Source of the DNA: Himantopus leucocephalus
Lineage: Eukaryota > Chordata > Aves > Charadriiformes > Recurvirostridae
DNA: 64,000 nt
NCBI GenBank assembly: GCA_003993805.1
Contig: RSEF01000002.1
Location: 92,336,616-92,400,615 of the forward strand
Direction: 5' to 3'
The notes under the pieces: generated by a model
What the model was told of the DNA's origin: nothing
Databases searched by the model: none
The model's input: the letters and a program-made list of their open reading frames with translations, nothing else
Shown: positions 23,640-35,292 of the stretch, in pieces
Numbering within the stretch: position 1 is the first letter of the stretch
How the letters are laid out: every line of letters begins with the position of its first letter
Program-made: the position numbers and the translations under genes

Positions 23640-24680
23640 GTGTCCAGATAAAAACCCTGCATTGCTCAATAAAAAAGTTAAAGAGCCCATCACACAGAAG
23701 ATGCTGGCATTTAAAAACTGGAAAGCTTTCTCAAATGAGGAGAACAGAAAAATCCATAATACATAGCAGGTCAAATAGAAGCAGGAAATTAAAGGAGCTA
23801 AAAAAGATTTTGAAGAGCATCTAGCAAAGGATGCTTAAACTGATAATGAAAAGTTATTAAAATACATCAAAATCAGCCAGCTAGGGAATTGGTGGGACTC
23901 TTTGATGACAAGAGGTGTAAAAGGGGAACTCATGAATGATAAGACCATAGTGGAGAAGTTCAGTGAAATATTGCTTTGGTTTTAACTGCATGTATAAGAT
24001 GCTGGGAACATTCCCACACCTTGTAAATTCTTGGTAGCAAATAGATCAGAGGACCTAGAAGAACCTGAAATAAATACACAGGAAGTATCGTACCGAATAG
24101 ATCTAAGAGTCAATAGGGCACCGAGAGAAGATATGATTGACCTATGAGTTCTGAAGCAACCCAGATGTGAAATTGCAGAACTGCTGCCTGATGTCTGAAA
24201 CCCACGCCTGCAAACCCCCACAGTGCAAGAAGACTAGCATACCTACAGAAAAGGTTCTAAAGGCAAACATGCAAACTACAGTTCATCTAGTCTGACTTCC
24301 ACCCCTGGCAAGATGGCATAGGCTGTATTAAAATCACTAAGCATTTGCATAAATCACAGTGTTCTGGGACAGAGTCAGCAGGCCTCTGTGAAAGGAAATC
24401 CTGCTCCACTAATCTGTCAGATTTTAGGAAGATGTCAACCGGCACATAGATAAAAGGGATCCAGTGGACACAATTACTCTGGATTTTCAAAACACTTTTG
24501 AAAAATTTCCCCATTTAAGGTTATTATAGATTACAGGAAAGGTTCTTTTATGAACTAAAAGCTTATGGAGGTAGGCCCAGTGCTCACTTTTCAGGATGGC
24601 AGAAAGTCAGCAGTGCCATTCCTTAGGGATGCTTGGGCCAAGGAGCTGTAATGTGGTGCAACTGATGTGTGTGCACAGAT
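23640..24680 (+). mobile_element. Ancient CR1/L3-type LINE ORF2 relic
   Basis: Plus-strand translation, across many stops and shifts, follows the order of a CR1/L3-type ORF2. First comes a linker with KELKKILKS-like residues (normally KKAKKEFEEQLAKDA). Then come a GLFDDKRCKRGTHE-like segment, NYSSSSLTSTPGKM (normally NYRPxSLTSxPGKM), HSVLGQSQQASVKGNPAPLI, and LDFQNTFEKF (normally LDFQKAFDKV, first catalytic block; the aspartate reads E here). ELKAYGG follows, matching an LKAYGIGG-type block. The motif order is convincing although every motif is eroded. I infer an old amniote element, now non-functional. Both boundaries are approximate. Confidence 0.72.
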
Positions 24681-27084
24681 GGGGACCCAGAAAACACTGT
24701 GAGCTCTCCTGTGCCACGAAGCATTTTCCAGCAGAAGTCCCTGATGGATCACAGAAATCAGATCAGAGTTTAGCTGACTCACTGGGCCTCCTCACTCTCA
24801 GCTGGCTGTAAGACATCCTACTACTCTGTGTCTGAAAATGGAGTGGAGCACAAGCTTGTGAGAAAGTCTCCATGCTGTGAGTTAGATGTGGATGGACTAG
24901 ATATTATAGCACCCACCAGAAACACTGGATGCAGACCACTGGGGAGACTTTCAGGGTAGGCACTTGAAAGAGCTCCCCAAGTCTAGTGGTGAGCAAGGGA
25001 TAGGATCTATCCTCCTGCAAATGCTTACTTAAAGTGGAAGGGTGCTGAAGATTCAAGGCATCCTTTAGCTCTTGGGGCAAACAGTGTGGGAAATGGTGTA
25101 CCGGCCACCCCATGTGTGTATTCTCCACAAAGAGTATTTTCTGTTGGCACTATTAAAGATAGACTGCGAGATGGGTCACTGGTCTCACCCAGCAAGGATT
25201 TCCTTATGTTTTTATACACACCACAGAAAAAAACATAAAACGGACTTCCCCCCTTGAAATAGCTTAAAGTTTCAGCACACAGTTATTTCCAGAGGAGAAG
25301 AAAAGGTACACTCAAAAACATTTGTTTCCAGTAATGGGTGTTAAAATACCATTGTTCTACACCTCTTCTGAGATTTCAGGAGCCCATGTGAATAGTTGGT
25401 TTTAATGTCTCACTTGTTTTGATACTGTATCCCTGTAGTCATCTGTCATTTTTGTGCTCTAGTCCATCAGGGGTGAAGCTTATATTTTAGCATACTTTTG
25501 AATACAGGACAAGTCAGCCTGAGCTATTCATGTTTAGAATAAATAATAGTCAGACATATTTTATAGAGCAGCTCTCCCAATGAGGGATTCTTTTTCTGTT
25601 GTAAACTATGAGGCGACTTGGTGGCAAAATGCTCACCTTAGCATGCAGGCTAAGACTAAGAGCAAACAGGATCCATGCAGTAGAATCACCTTGTGTGGTA
25701 GGAGCTGGATTGTGATCCTTTGGGTTGGAAAAGTGTGTGTGGATTGGAGAAACAGCTCATGAGCTCTGCTGTCAAACTCATCATTTCCTTCCATGCAGGG
25801 AAGCCCAAGAGTCCTAAAAACAAAAGACTTCATAGTGGGTCAGTTCCCTGCTCCTTGGCTCTGCACAGACTGAAACCACCCACTGCTGTCTGTGGCCCTG
25901 ATGTGCACTACAGGGCTTGGACTTGAGAGGCCCGTATTTGGAGACTGAATTATTAAACCTTGACTGAAAATGGACCTGTTTCATGGATACATGGACTGTC
26001 CTTCCTCCAGTGGCCTCCTAAGTTAACCTTCACTCCTTGCCTTTCTCCAGAATTCTTCATACTTCTCTTGAAGCAGGTGCTTCAACTAAGACTGAAGCAG
26101 TGCTCCTTTGACCTCTTCCTAGCAAGGGTAGCTTTATTTCCACCACTGCTTTTCCTACTTCATTCTGAAGAGTAATTATTTTTCCTGTGGATGGCAGTCT
26201 GGGTGCCTAAATAAATTTTTTTCTTCATTTGCTCTGCTCTTTGCAGTAACTGGTAAAGCATTAGCTGTTGAAGATTGTACAGAATATCTGAGCAGGGCAA
26301 ATCAAGTCTCTTAGTGCCATAAGTCTGCTTATATGCCAAGTGTAAAGTCTCTCAGCTACAGAATTTCCTGATCAAGTTGGTGTCTGCATATCCCCTGCAG
26401 CTGTAGAGCTTAACACAAAGCCTCCATAATGAGCAGGGAAAATCAAATAAATAAATAAATAACTGTGAGTAGACCTTGGTAAAGAGAGTTGATTCAAGGC
26501 CACAGGATGCCATCTTTATTTGCCTCTGTCTTTCCCCCTAAGCTGGAATGGGATCAGGAACACAGCTTCTTACATACAAATGATTTCTGAACATGCAGTT
26601 CAGCCTTAGCTTGTATATTAACTAAGATCAGAGCTGGCATTGTTAATTTGTCTGAACAGCTGGACAAAATAAGGTTAGATTTTTTCCATGTTTCAAAAAT
26701 CACTAGGGGAGCTTATTATAAGAACCACTGTAGCAGAAAGAAAACTGAAGTAATAAACAAAGTGGCTATTATGAGAGAGGAATCTATAAATCAATGTTTT
26801 GTGCAGAGCCTGAGACAGTGATCTGCAGTGCTTCTTTCACATATACATTTTAGATAAAGCTCATTATCTTACAGATTTTTAAAAATTTATATTATGATTT
26901 TATTTCTTTAAGAATAGTGATCTGAGAAGTCACCAGGCACCAACAAGCCAACTCCATCTGACATGTTGGGGAGAGACTGGCCTTCCATTGACACATTTCC
27001 TGAAAGACAAGATAATGATGATAAAACAGGTGTTTTTTTCCTGAATTATTTGTGATCAACGAAACATAGACTTGTGATTGAAGT
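24681..27084. other. Unique sequence, no gene recognised
   Basis: The first 100-150 bases may continue the upstream LINE relic. The rest shows no exon, RNA gene or repeat I can name, apart from an AAAT microsatellite at 26445. Frames at 24904-25257, 25580-25926 and 25960-26175 look arbitrary and overlap frames on the other strand. Confidence 0.5.
26445..26462. repeat. (AAAT)n microsatellite
   Basis: Just over four AAAT units without interruption. Confidence 0.9.
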
Positions 27085-27250
27085 ACTGGATAACAATCTA
27101 GATGATCTGCGTTCAGGTCCTGGGTTTGCCACAATCTTTCTAGACCATTATGGGCAGGTACTTTGTGTGAGATTCAGGTCACTCCCTTTTTCCCACCTGT
27201 AAGATAGGTATGAAGGCTCTATCTGTTATCAGTGGAGATAAAAGTGCTTC
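27085..27250 (+). mobile_element. MIR-like SINE relic
   Basis: GTTCAGGTCCTGGGTTTGCC (27111-27130) resembles the B box and core of MIR. In order there follow GGGCAGGT, CACTCCCTTTTTCCCACCTG and TAAGATAGGTATGA, matching the GGGCAAGT...CCTCAGTTTCC...CATCTGTAAAATGGGGAT path of the consensus as I know it. It is a decayed copy with no clear terminal duplication. Confidence 0.7.
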
Positions 27251-28159
27251 CAGAGGGCAGCTCCTCCTTTCCTAACATGCCTAGCTTCTGGATGGCTAAA
27301 ATTAAGGTGAATCTCTTCAGATCTCTGTTCCTAAGGGGAAGAGAAATGTAGAAGAATACTAAAAGCTGGGCAGTCTGGAGTATTTTGCACACAGCTGAAT
27401 ACTCAGTACTTGCTACTAGCCTGGCTAGAGAGACTTACTGCAGGTTGGCCCCAAGACAGCAGCATGGCAAACTGGCTTAGTTTAAAGATACTCTCATGCT
27501 TGCATGTCAAGTGCAATGTAGACCCCACCACTGGCCTCCAGTGGGAATGGAGCACAAACTATCCCTCTGCAGCTGGCGATATACCCTTCCGAGGGCATGC
27601 AGCTGTGAGTTCCCCCATGGGGTGCCAGCTGGCTTGGACTGTCAGGTGGACTCCTCTCACTTGCTGGTAGTCAGCATTTCTAAAACCCATCTGAGAGGAA
27701 AACTAGATAATTCTGGATGGAACTCAATACAGAGGGGAAGCAAGAGATCTCAAGACCAGCTTTTTCCTCCTGCCACACCTTGAACTTTCCCCAGTATTAT
27801 ATGCGTGAGACCACAAAAAGGTGACTCCACAAGTAAAAGAGAAATGAAACTCAGCTTAAAGTTATTCTCTGCTGTGGGTGTCTTTGGGCTTATTTGAAAT
27901 ACCAGCCTCTTCTCTGATGCTTTATGCTGGTTAGAATGGTAATGATTTTCTTTCAAAATACTAACTTCCTTCCAAAGTCAAAGGACAGTCGCATCTAGCT
28001 GTCTATTTTCCCAGATAGACTTATCCTGCCCAACTGGATGGAGTTTCCTGCTTTTCCTCATATAAGGTATGTAATTACTTGGTAGAATTGAAATATGATG
28101 TGTTTAATTTAATTTATGTTTATATGCTTTTCATAACTACAGAAATTTAACATCTCACA
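27251..28159. other. Unique sequence, no gene recognised
   Basis: The 27380-27700 block is richer in GC than its surroundings and has overlapping plus-strand frames of 86 and 95 codons, but neither resembles a protein family and no splice structure is evident. Confidence 0.5.
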
Positions 28160-28285
28160 TATAATAAAGACTGTATCCTCACAATACTCTTATGAAATAC
28201 CCCATATTATGGGTAAAGAATGGAGGTATAAGGGATTTGTGTAGAAGTGATATTCTAAGAAGCATAAGCCTGACTTTCTTATACA
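28160..28285 (-). mobile_element. MIR/L2-like relic, reverse orientation
   Basis: ATCCTCACAATACTCTTATG, then CCCCATATTATGGGTAAAGA and GGAGGTATAAGG, follow the reverse-complement path of MIR (ATCCTCACAACAACCCTATG...CCCATTTTACAGATGAGG). The similarity is diffuse, so the assignment is moderate. Confidence 0.5.
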
Positions 28286-28457
28286 GAAAACTGACCAAAC
28301 CAAAGCTTATTGCATTGGGGTGGCAACAAGTCCAACTTCATAAACCTTTTTGAGAGAAAGGATCTATTACATTTAGCTCAGCACTGCACTAATGCAGTCA
28401 TAAGGCTTTTAGTTAGCTCAAAATGCTCAGAGGTAAAATTGCACCTCTATTTTCGAT

Positions 28458-28796
28458 AGAATCATAGGATTAGAGCATAATTCAGGTTGGAAGGGACTTC
28501 GGGAGGTCTTTGGTCCAATTACCTGATGAAAGTGGTGGAGTGAGCTATGAGATCAGAGTAGGTCGCTCCAGGCTTTATCCTGCTGAGTCCGGAAAACCTC
28601 AAAGGTTGGACACCGGCAGTTTCTCTGGACAACGTGTTCCAGTGCCTGACAGTCCTCATGGTGAGTAAGATTTTCTTCAGATCAAGTCAAAACCTCTCTT
28701 TTCCCAGTTCGTGTCCACTCTCTTGTCCTCCTGCCATTCACTGCTGTGAAGAGCCTGGCTTGGACTTCCAGATAACTTCCTTGTAGAAACTTACAT
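28458..28796 (-). mobile_element. CR1 LINE 3' fragment
   Basis: On the plus strand, AGAATCATAGGATTAG and GGTTGGAAGGGACTTCGG form a CR1 3' terminus. GTTCCAGTGCCTGACAGTCC and GAAGAGCCTGGCTTGGACTT blocks follow, and similarity ends at CTTCCTTGTAG. This is an old diverged copy in which only the 3' UTR and the last bases of the coding region remain. Confidence 0.85.
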
Positions 28797-29683
28797 TTCA
28801 GCTTAATATCAATTTGTAAAATTAGTAATATATATTGCAAATTATGCAAAAGTGCTGTTACTGATTGAAATATTACTGATGCACTTATACAAATCTCTTA
28901 GTCAAAATCATGCATCGAGTGTCTGAAAAACAGAAATGGAAACAGTATGTCTTGATTCCCAGTTGTGTGCCTTAGCTATTAATCAATTTTACTACATCAG
29001 CAGTAGTTTGTATTGCAATGTCATATGCGGTTAGCTGTTGCCTTTCATACACTATCCCAAGATGGAACCTCCATTAAGAAAGTGTTACTTTTCCCTTCTG
29101 TACATTTTTCTTTCTCTCTCCATTTCCTCTTTTTTTTTTGTTCTTTTCTGTTTTTATTCCATTTTGAAACCTCCCAAATTCTACCTCCTTCTTAAAGAGT
29201 TTTTCAGGAACAATTAATATCATTCCCTCTCTTTTTATATCATTTTGTCTCTCTGTTCTCTGCCTCAGGATGCCATTTTAAAATTTAACCCTGTATGCCT
29301 GTTCCTTCATTCTGACCACTCTATTAAAAAAAAAAAACAAAATCGCCTTGATATGTGTTACAATATACACCCCTTTTCTCCCCTTCTTTCAGTATTTTAG
29401 TAATGATTGGTTATAAGCATGACTATTTTTTTGTTCTTTTGCTTTCTACTTGAAGGTGAGAGACATATTTTTGGTTTATTACTTTCAGAAAATGAATTCT
29501 CAGTGGAAACATTTAAACTTAGGTCTAGTTTAAAACTCAATGTTGAAATGGGCAATGCAGATAATTTTGTACAATGTTGCTGTTATTGATTGAAATTTCA
29601 CTAACAGATTTATGCAAACATCTTTAAGAATGATTATGACTGAAAGAATTAAATAAAATCCCTTTTATTCTTCTATAGAAATA
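28797..29683. other. AT-rich unique sequence, no gene recognised
   Basis: It contains a T/C-rich tract (about 29088-29160) and an A12 run at 29326-29337. Nothing else is recognisable. Frames of 60 codons at 29013 and 29407 are low-complexity. Confidence 0.6.
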
Positions 29684-30042
29684 GCCTGTTTAGCCTAGAA
29701 AAGAGAAGGCTCGGGGAGAACTTTTCGTTTTATACAAATACCTGAACAGAGGGTGCAAAGAAGAGAGAGTCAGACTCTTTTCAGTGGTTCCCAGTGAGAG
29801 GACCAGAGGCAATGGGGACAAACTGAAATACAGGATGTTTCCTCTGGACATCAGGAAACACTTTTTCACTGTGAAGGTGACTGAGCACTAGCGCAGGTTG
29901 CCCAGGAGGCTTGTGGAGTCCCCATCCTTCGAGATATTCAAAAGCTGTCTGGACATAGTCCTGGACAACCTGCTCCAGGTGGCCCTGCTTAAGCAGGGTG
30001 GTTGGACTTGGTGACCTCCAGAGGTCCCTTCCAACCTCGAAC
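29684..30042 (+). mobile_element. CR1 LINE 3' fragment, plus orientation
   Basis: GCCTGTTTAGCCTAGAAAAG marks the LFSLEKR-like coding block near the end of CR1 ORF2, followed by GCTCGGGGAGAAC, GGGAACCACTGA-type sequence in reverse sense, CAGGAAACACTTTTTCACTG, and the 3' UTR ending in GAGGTCCCTTCCAACCTCGA. The terminal octamer repeat is missing or lost. It is one of only two clear CR1s on the plus strand here. Its sequence runs almost directly into the seam duplication at 30052. Confidence 0.9.
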
Positions 30043-30051
30043 ATTTGCAAG

Positions 30052-30273
30052 GGGCGGGGTGGAGAGGAACCTAATGCTAAATGTCTAAGATTATCAGTCA
30101 AATAGTAATGCCTGTGTGTCAGACTTTGGTCCCTTCTTTATATGCATTTCCCAAATTTCAGANGGGCGGGGTGGAGAGGAACCTAATGCTAAATGTCTAA
30201 GATTATCGGTCAAATAGTAATGCCTGTGTGTCAGACTGTGGTCCCTTCTTTATATGCATTTCCCAAATTTCAG
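30052..30273. repeat. Assembly seam: 110-bp duplication across single N at 30163
   Basis: The block 30052-30161, starting GGGCGGGGTGGAGAGGAACC, is repeated at 30164-30273 with about two substitutions and no indel. Only one A and one N separate the copies. As at 16131 and 45721, an unmerged contig overlap is the simplest explanation. Confidence 0.88.
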
Positions 30274-30753
30274 TGTTGTCATTTCTTAATGTTTCTAACT
30301 GCCAAAAAATTTGTTGATAACTCTATTGAATAAAAATGCTAGTAAAGTTAGATTATGTTTTACTTGTGATTTTCTGGAATTTCCAAACAGTGAAATCACT
30401 TCACCTAATATTCCCCAGTGGAATTGCCTGAATGTCATATGTGTAGTCCTTAAATTATTGGTACAAAACACTTGCAATTTGCAGCAGTTGTAGTTACAGT
30501 GGATATGTGGCTAACACACATACAAAGGGAAGGTTATGAAACATTGTCCTCCTTTGGCACAGATTTTTAACATGAGCCCTTTCCCTTGTAGTTTATTGGA
30601 ATACTTATTTTCTAAGATTTATATATTTAAGGAGCTATGGACAGGAATTGCCTGAGACTGGGTGATATACATGAAGAGGTTTTATTAGTCATTGATTCCT
30701 AACATTTTGTTTAACCTGCTTTGTTACCTATAAGTTTATTATGATGGCATGTA

Positions 30754-30853
30754 NNNNNNNNNNNNNNNNNNNNNNNNNNNNNNNNNNNNNNNNNNNNNNN
30801 NNNNNNNNNNNNNNNNNNNNNNNNNNNNNNNNNNNNNNNNNNNNNNNNNNNNN
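30754..30853. other. Assembly gap, 100 N
   Basis: Exactly one hundred N, the usual placeholder for a gap of unknown size. The flanks do not resemble each other. Frames running through it are artefacts. Confidence 0.97.
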
Positions 30854-33800
30854 CACTTGTGACTGGCCGCCAACTGGATTTAACTCCATTCACCATTGCT
30901 TACTTGTGCTTTGTTTCTTCTGAGCAGAATGTTGGTCTATTTTGGTAAAAAATAATCAGAATGTAATGGTGGTTGAGAACACTGCATGGCCATCCTGCAC
31001 CACAGGCACAACCGCGTTTCCTCATCTCAAGGGTGCAGAACAACCTTCAGTGCCATGGAAAAATGAAAATGAACTACTAGGATGAAAGATGTTGCCCCAT
31101 CTTTCTACAGGCTGGCTGTTCCCACCCACGATTAGTCCTGTCTGGCTGCCCCGAAACCTGCAGCCTCCCATACCTGCTCAGCCTCTTCCTGGCACTGACA
31201 TTGTCCCTCCCCGGCTGGATAGGTGCATGCTTACCCTTGAGTTATTTGTGGAGGCAAAGCTGAATTGTTGCCATCTGTACGTCCTGAGAACTGACATTTG
31301 CAATAATGATTTTTTTCCCAATACCGAAGCTTAAAATAATTTACTAAGCAGGTTTATGACAAGGGAGCAAAAAAAATCTTTAGGATTCATACGTTATTTT
31401 CAGGCCTCTAACACTTCCAACAGTAATAATGTTTTCTTTAAACGGAAAAAAAAAAAGAAACCCACACTTATATCCTACTGGCTTTATAAAGATAGTCTTG
31501 CTTCTTGTTAACACTATGAATTCACTAAAGTAAGTCTTCCAGAATTTGAGACATTACCTTGTGGCAAATTATAATTAGCTCTGCATTATTTACAACATGT
31601 GATTAGATACCAAGAGATTTTTCAAAGGTAGCATAAAAAGTTACAATGAAGGTGATAATGATTCTTTTGGAGAGATATTCCTTTGTTCATTTCAGCATCC
31701 TCATAAATGTTTAAAGAATATAAATTAGGCTTCCAAGCCAATTAATTTGTCTGTTTCTCATCTCCAGTGATGTATTTTAATTATACTTTCATGCCTCTAA
31801 GCTTCAGAATGGAAGGCTGCATGCACTGATCACAGAAAACAAAACCTGTAAAAGTCCGAAAAGATAATGGAACAAATTCCCCAGTTTTGTGCCTTAGACT
31901 CATCCCATATAATTTTGTAAATATGCAAAAAGTGATTTAAGGCTTAAACAGTTATAATTTGGTGAGGCTTGTAAAGCTCATATAATTTGGGTGAAATTGT
32001 ATTTTTGTTCATCTTAAATGTTACACACAAAATTTACTCCATGAAGTAAAACCAAGACATGATCCATTTTGTACTACAATGCACAGGTTTAATTAATTTG
32101 TGGTCTAGAGTATGTGCTGAATAATAAAAATCAATTTCTTGTTTTTCAAATCGATTTACTCCTCACTGCTCAGTTCTTTGTCTGGTTTTGATCCTAAAGT
32201 ATGCCTAATATTTAAGGCATGCAACTAAAGAATATTTTTGAATTGCTGAACCTTGAAATGGAGCTTGGGTGCATGAGCAAGTTGGTTATTTATTACAAGT
32301 AAACTCACAAGATAACAATTATTAAGACTTTTTCTGTTCATGTAAAATTGACAGGCAACAGTAATACCTATTTATAACAGTATTGGGCTAAGATGTTGCT
32401 TGCTATCTGGTCTTTCTCAAAGGAATTTTCTCAGGGAAGGCATGGCTCCTTGAGCTATATTTAGTTATTTACTTATCCGTTTAAAAAAATAAAAAAGAAA
32501 GAAGGAAAGGAAAAACAAGCTAGCCATCTTCCTTCCCACCATAAGACCCTCCCCCTAATACCTGCTTTGGTCTGTCTATTCCCAGGCAAATCCATCTGGT
32601 TTAGCACTGAACTGATGGTAGTACAGGTAAGTGATTATAAAAACATCTATTAATGAGTAGTTGTCTAGATCCATCCTGTAAATCTCTACTTGACACTCAA
32701 ATGTTTTCCATCTCATCTATCTATTTCAACTCTTTTCCTGAACATTATATATTTTCATTTAATGTTCTGTGAACTATTTCCTTCTGCAGCAGAAATCTGC
32801 ACGCAGAATTCCAAATTGAAAAACCTGAAAAACATTAGGTGAGGTTGTGGCAAACACCTGTAATTTGAACAAATGAGAAATACTTCATTTGGTTTAGGTT
32901 TTTTATACTTGAGATAACTATTTTTTTTCTCCCCTGCCAGGTTGTGTTTAGGGGAATTTTGGAAGTGGGATATTTAGCCAAATTACTTTCTAATGCCTCT
33001 CCAAGATGTTAGAGATGTTATAAATAGGACAGTCAACAGAATTGTTCTCTCCTCCCCCTCAGAACTTACATGGAGGAAAAATAAGACAAATACTTACAAC
33101 AGAATATTGAGACTCCTTCACCTAAATACACAAATACAAGAAAGGTGTTAAAAAGAAAAATGAAAGGGTGGTGTAGTCATGGACAGTACCATAATGAAAT
33201 GATGGCTTATTTTGCTAAGTCATCAATCTTCATCAGCATATAAGTCACATTAAGTCATAAATTGAGTAGAAGAGGAAACGTTTGTACTTAGGTTTTGCTT
33301 TTCAGCATTTTAAGTTCCTAAAAGTGCCTTTAAAAAGTATATATGTAGTCCAGCTCCTCCCTACTTTGCAGCTTTTTAACATCAGGGTAGGAAAGAATTG
33401 TCAGTATAACTAAATCTGAACTGAGCTGTGTAGCCCTGTTGGGTTTTCACAAAGCTATGGATTGACTTGTTGCCCTGATGATCAATCCTGTTGCTGTAAT
33501 CTCTTTGCTGTGCATATTTGCCCTTCTCGTGTTTTTATTCAAGGGAGCCCATGTCAATAGGTATTTGCCACCAATTAATCAACCTACTTAACAGTTTATG
33601 AGGAACTTGCTTATAAATAAACAGGGGAAATCCCTAAATTCCAAGTTCATTCAGGGGATGAAACCTAGACGGAACTCTAGGTACACATTTTGCCTGCTGG
33701 AACTTGTTTCTAGTTCTTTGTAAAACCAGCCTTTCTGTTGAAACACTAGACAGAAAGTTAGATGCTGCGGACAGCCTCATTGCTGCCTCTGTCTCTGGAG

Positions 33801-35165
33801 GCCGTTCCTGCTATAAGAAACAGCTACTGTGTAGCTCTGCACCATGGGTCCAGGCTTTTTAGCCCTCTTGTCTCTTCTCACTGTCAAGCTGAAACTTGTG
33901 TTTCTTCCCCTCTGTTTGTATCCTGTAAGGCTGGGGAAGGAGGTGGAGAGAGGTTGAGCCAGTGCTGTGTCATTTCCAATGCTGGAGCCAGGTACCCTGA
34001 TGATAGGATATCTTATTTATAGATTTATTAACTCATATCTTCCTCCCTGCATCTTCTGGAGATTCATTGCTTTGAATCCTTGCCAAGACAACAAACTTCG
34101 TTCTTTTACTTTGGTCTAACGGCCGTGAGGTTGTGTTGCAGGAAGCTCATGGGAGAGTGAATCCTATTCAGGAGTGGGATTCATTGGGAGTAAATTTGCA
34201 AGGCATAGTAAATAAGAGAAAAGCAAACAGACAAAAAAAAATAAAAATAAAGCAAACCAACAACCAAAAAACCCCACAACAGACCTGCATTCATAGTTTT
34301 CACATGGAACAAAACACTTAATTAACATATGTTGTGAGGCGCTCTATAGATGCAATTACTCATGCTATAAATAGGAAAGTGATGTGGAAAAGTTCATTGT
34401 TAAGAAACGGTGCAATAAGCAGGCCTCTTCTTTTAGGTCCTCATAGAAAAATGAGGCTTTAGTCACTGGGGAGCCCAGATAAATTGTTAGCTAAACTTAG
34501 GCACTATAACCTATATTTATGTTCCAAATAGGGTGGCTTTTTTTTCCCCTCTGAAAACCCTAACATTTGTGCAGTTCTGCCTGGACATTGTCATTATGCC
34601 CCTCTAGGCATGATTTAAACACCAGCAGATAAACAGACTGAGACCTCTGGGCTATTTTTTAAGAGAAATTTTCATATAGCTTTTTTAAGGAACTTTTTAA
34701 TAATGTTTTGAGAGTGAAACTAAACCTGCTTTTTAAAAAAATGCATCCTGTGCAAAAGTTGGTAGAATTTTTTTTTATTTATTTTAAGCAAATTCAGAAT
34801 ACTTCTGTGATTTCTACAATGACTTTATGATGGAAAAAAAAATAATCCTCCCCTACATCCCCCTCAATTTAAACTACACTAAAGGTTTTAAAGTCCAAGT
34901 TTAATTTATGCTTTGAAAAATTCTATTACATACAAATCAGAGGTGAATATGTCCTTCCAAGTAGAGCAAACAATTAATCATCTATGGACTCAAAATCTAG
35001 GCTGTGTCATTAGCTTCTGGTTGATTTTTGACTGAGCACAAGTGCTATGGTCTCATCTAGCTCACATTAAATTATGGTTAGAGAAGATCCCGCACAAAAA
35101 TGCTGTGTTCATGATTTCAACATGATTTTTTTTTTTTGCAAATAATTATTACTGCATTATTAAGA

Positions 35166-35228
35166 TGCATTTCATGTACCAAACTTGTACGTGTACTAAA
35201 CAAAGTGCATTTCATGTACTAAACTTGT
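35166..35228 (+). repeat. Two copies of a 23-bp unit, 40 bp apart
   Basis: TGCATTTCATGTACCAAACT... at 35166-35188 and TGCATTTCATGTACTAAACT... at 35206-35228 differ at one base of 23. The spacer carries a partial third copy (GTGTACTAAAC). Confidence 0.8.
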
Positions 35229-35260
35229 CTCAGATATTTTTCTGTTTATTCTTGGAATTT

Positions 35261-35292
35261 ACATTCAGTAAACATTCAGCAAACATTCAGCA
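35261..35292 (+). repeat. Short tandem repeat, ACATTCAG-based, three units
   Basis: ACATTCAG occurs three times at a period of about 10-11 bp, with linkers TAA and CAA. Confidence 0.85.

Noticed and set aside
30711..30923. Open frames on both strands crossing the 100-N gap
   Set aside because: Most of their residues are unknown. They exist only because N does not read as a stop.
35166..35292. CRISPR-like repeat and spacer pattern
   Set aside because: There are only two or three imperfect units, no regular spacers, and the genome is vertebrate. It is simple tandem duplication.
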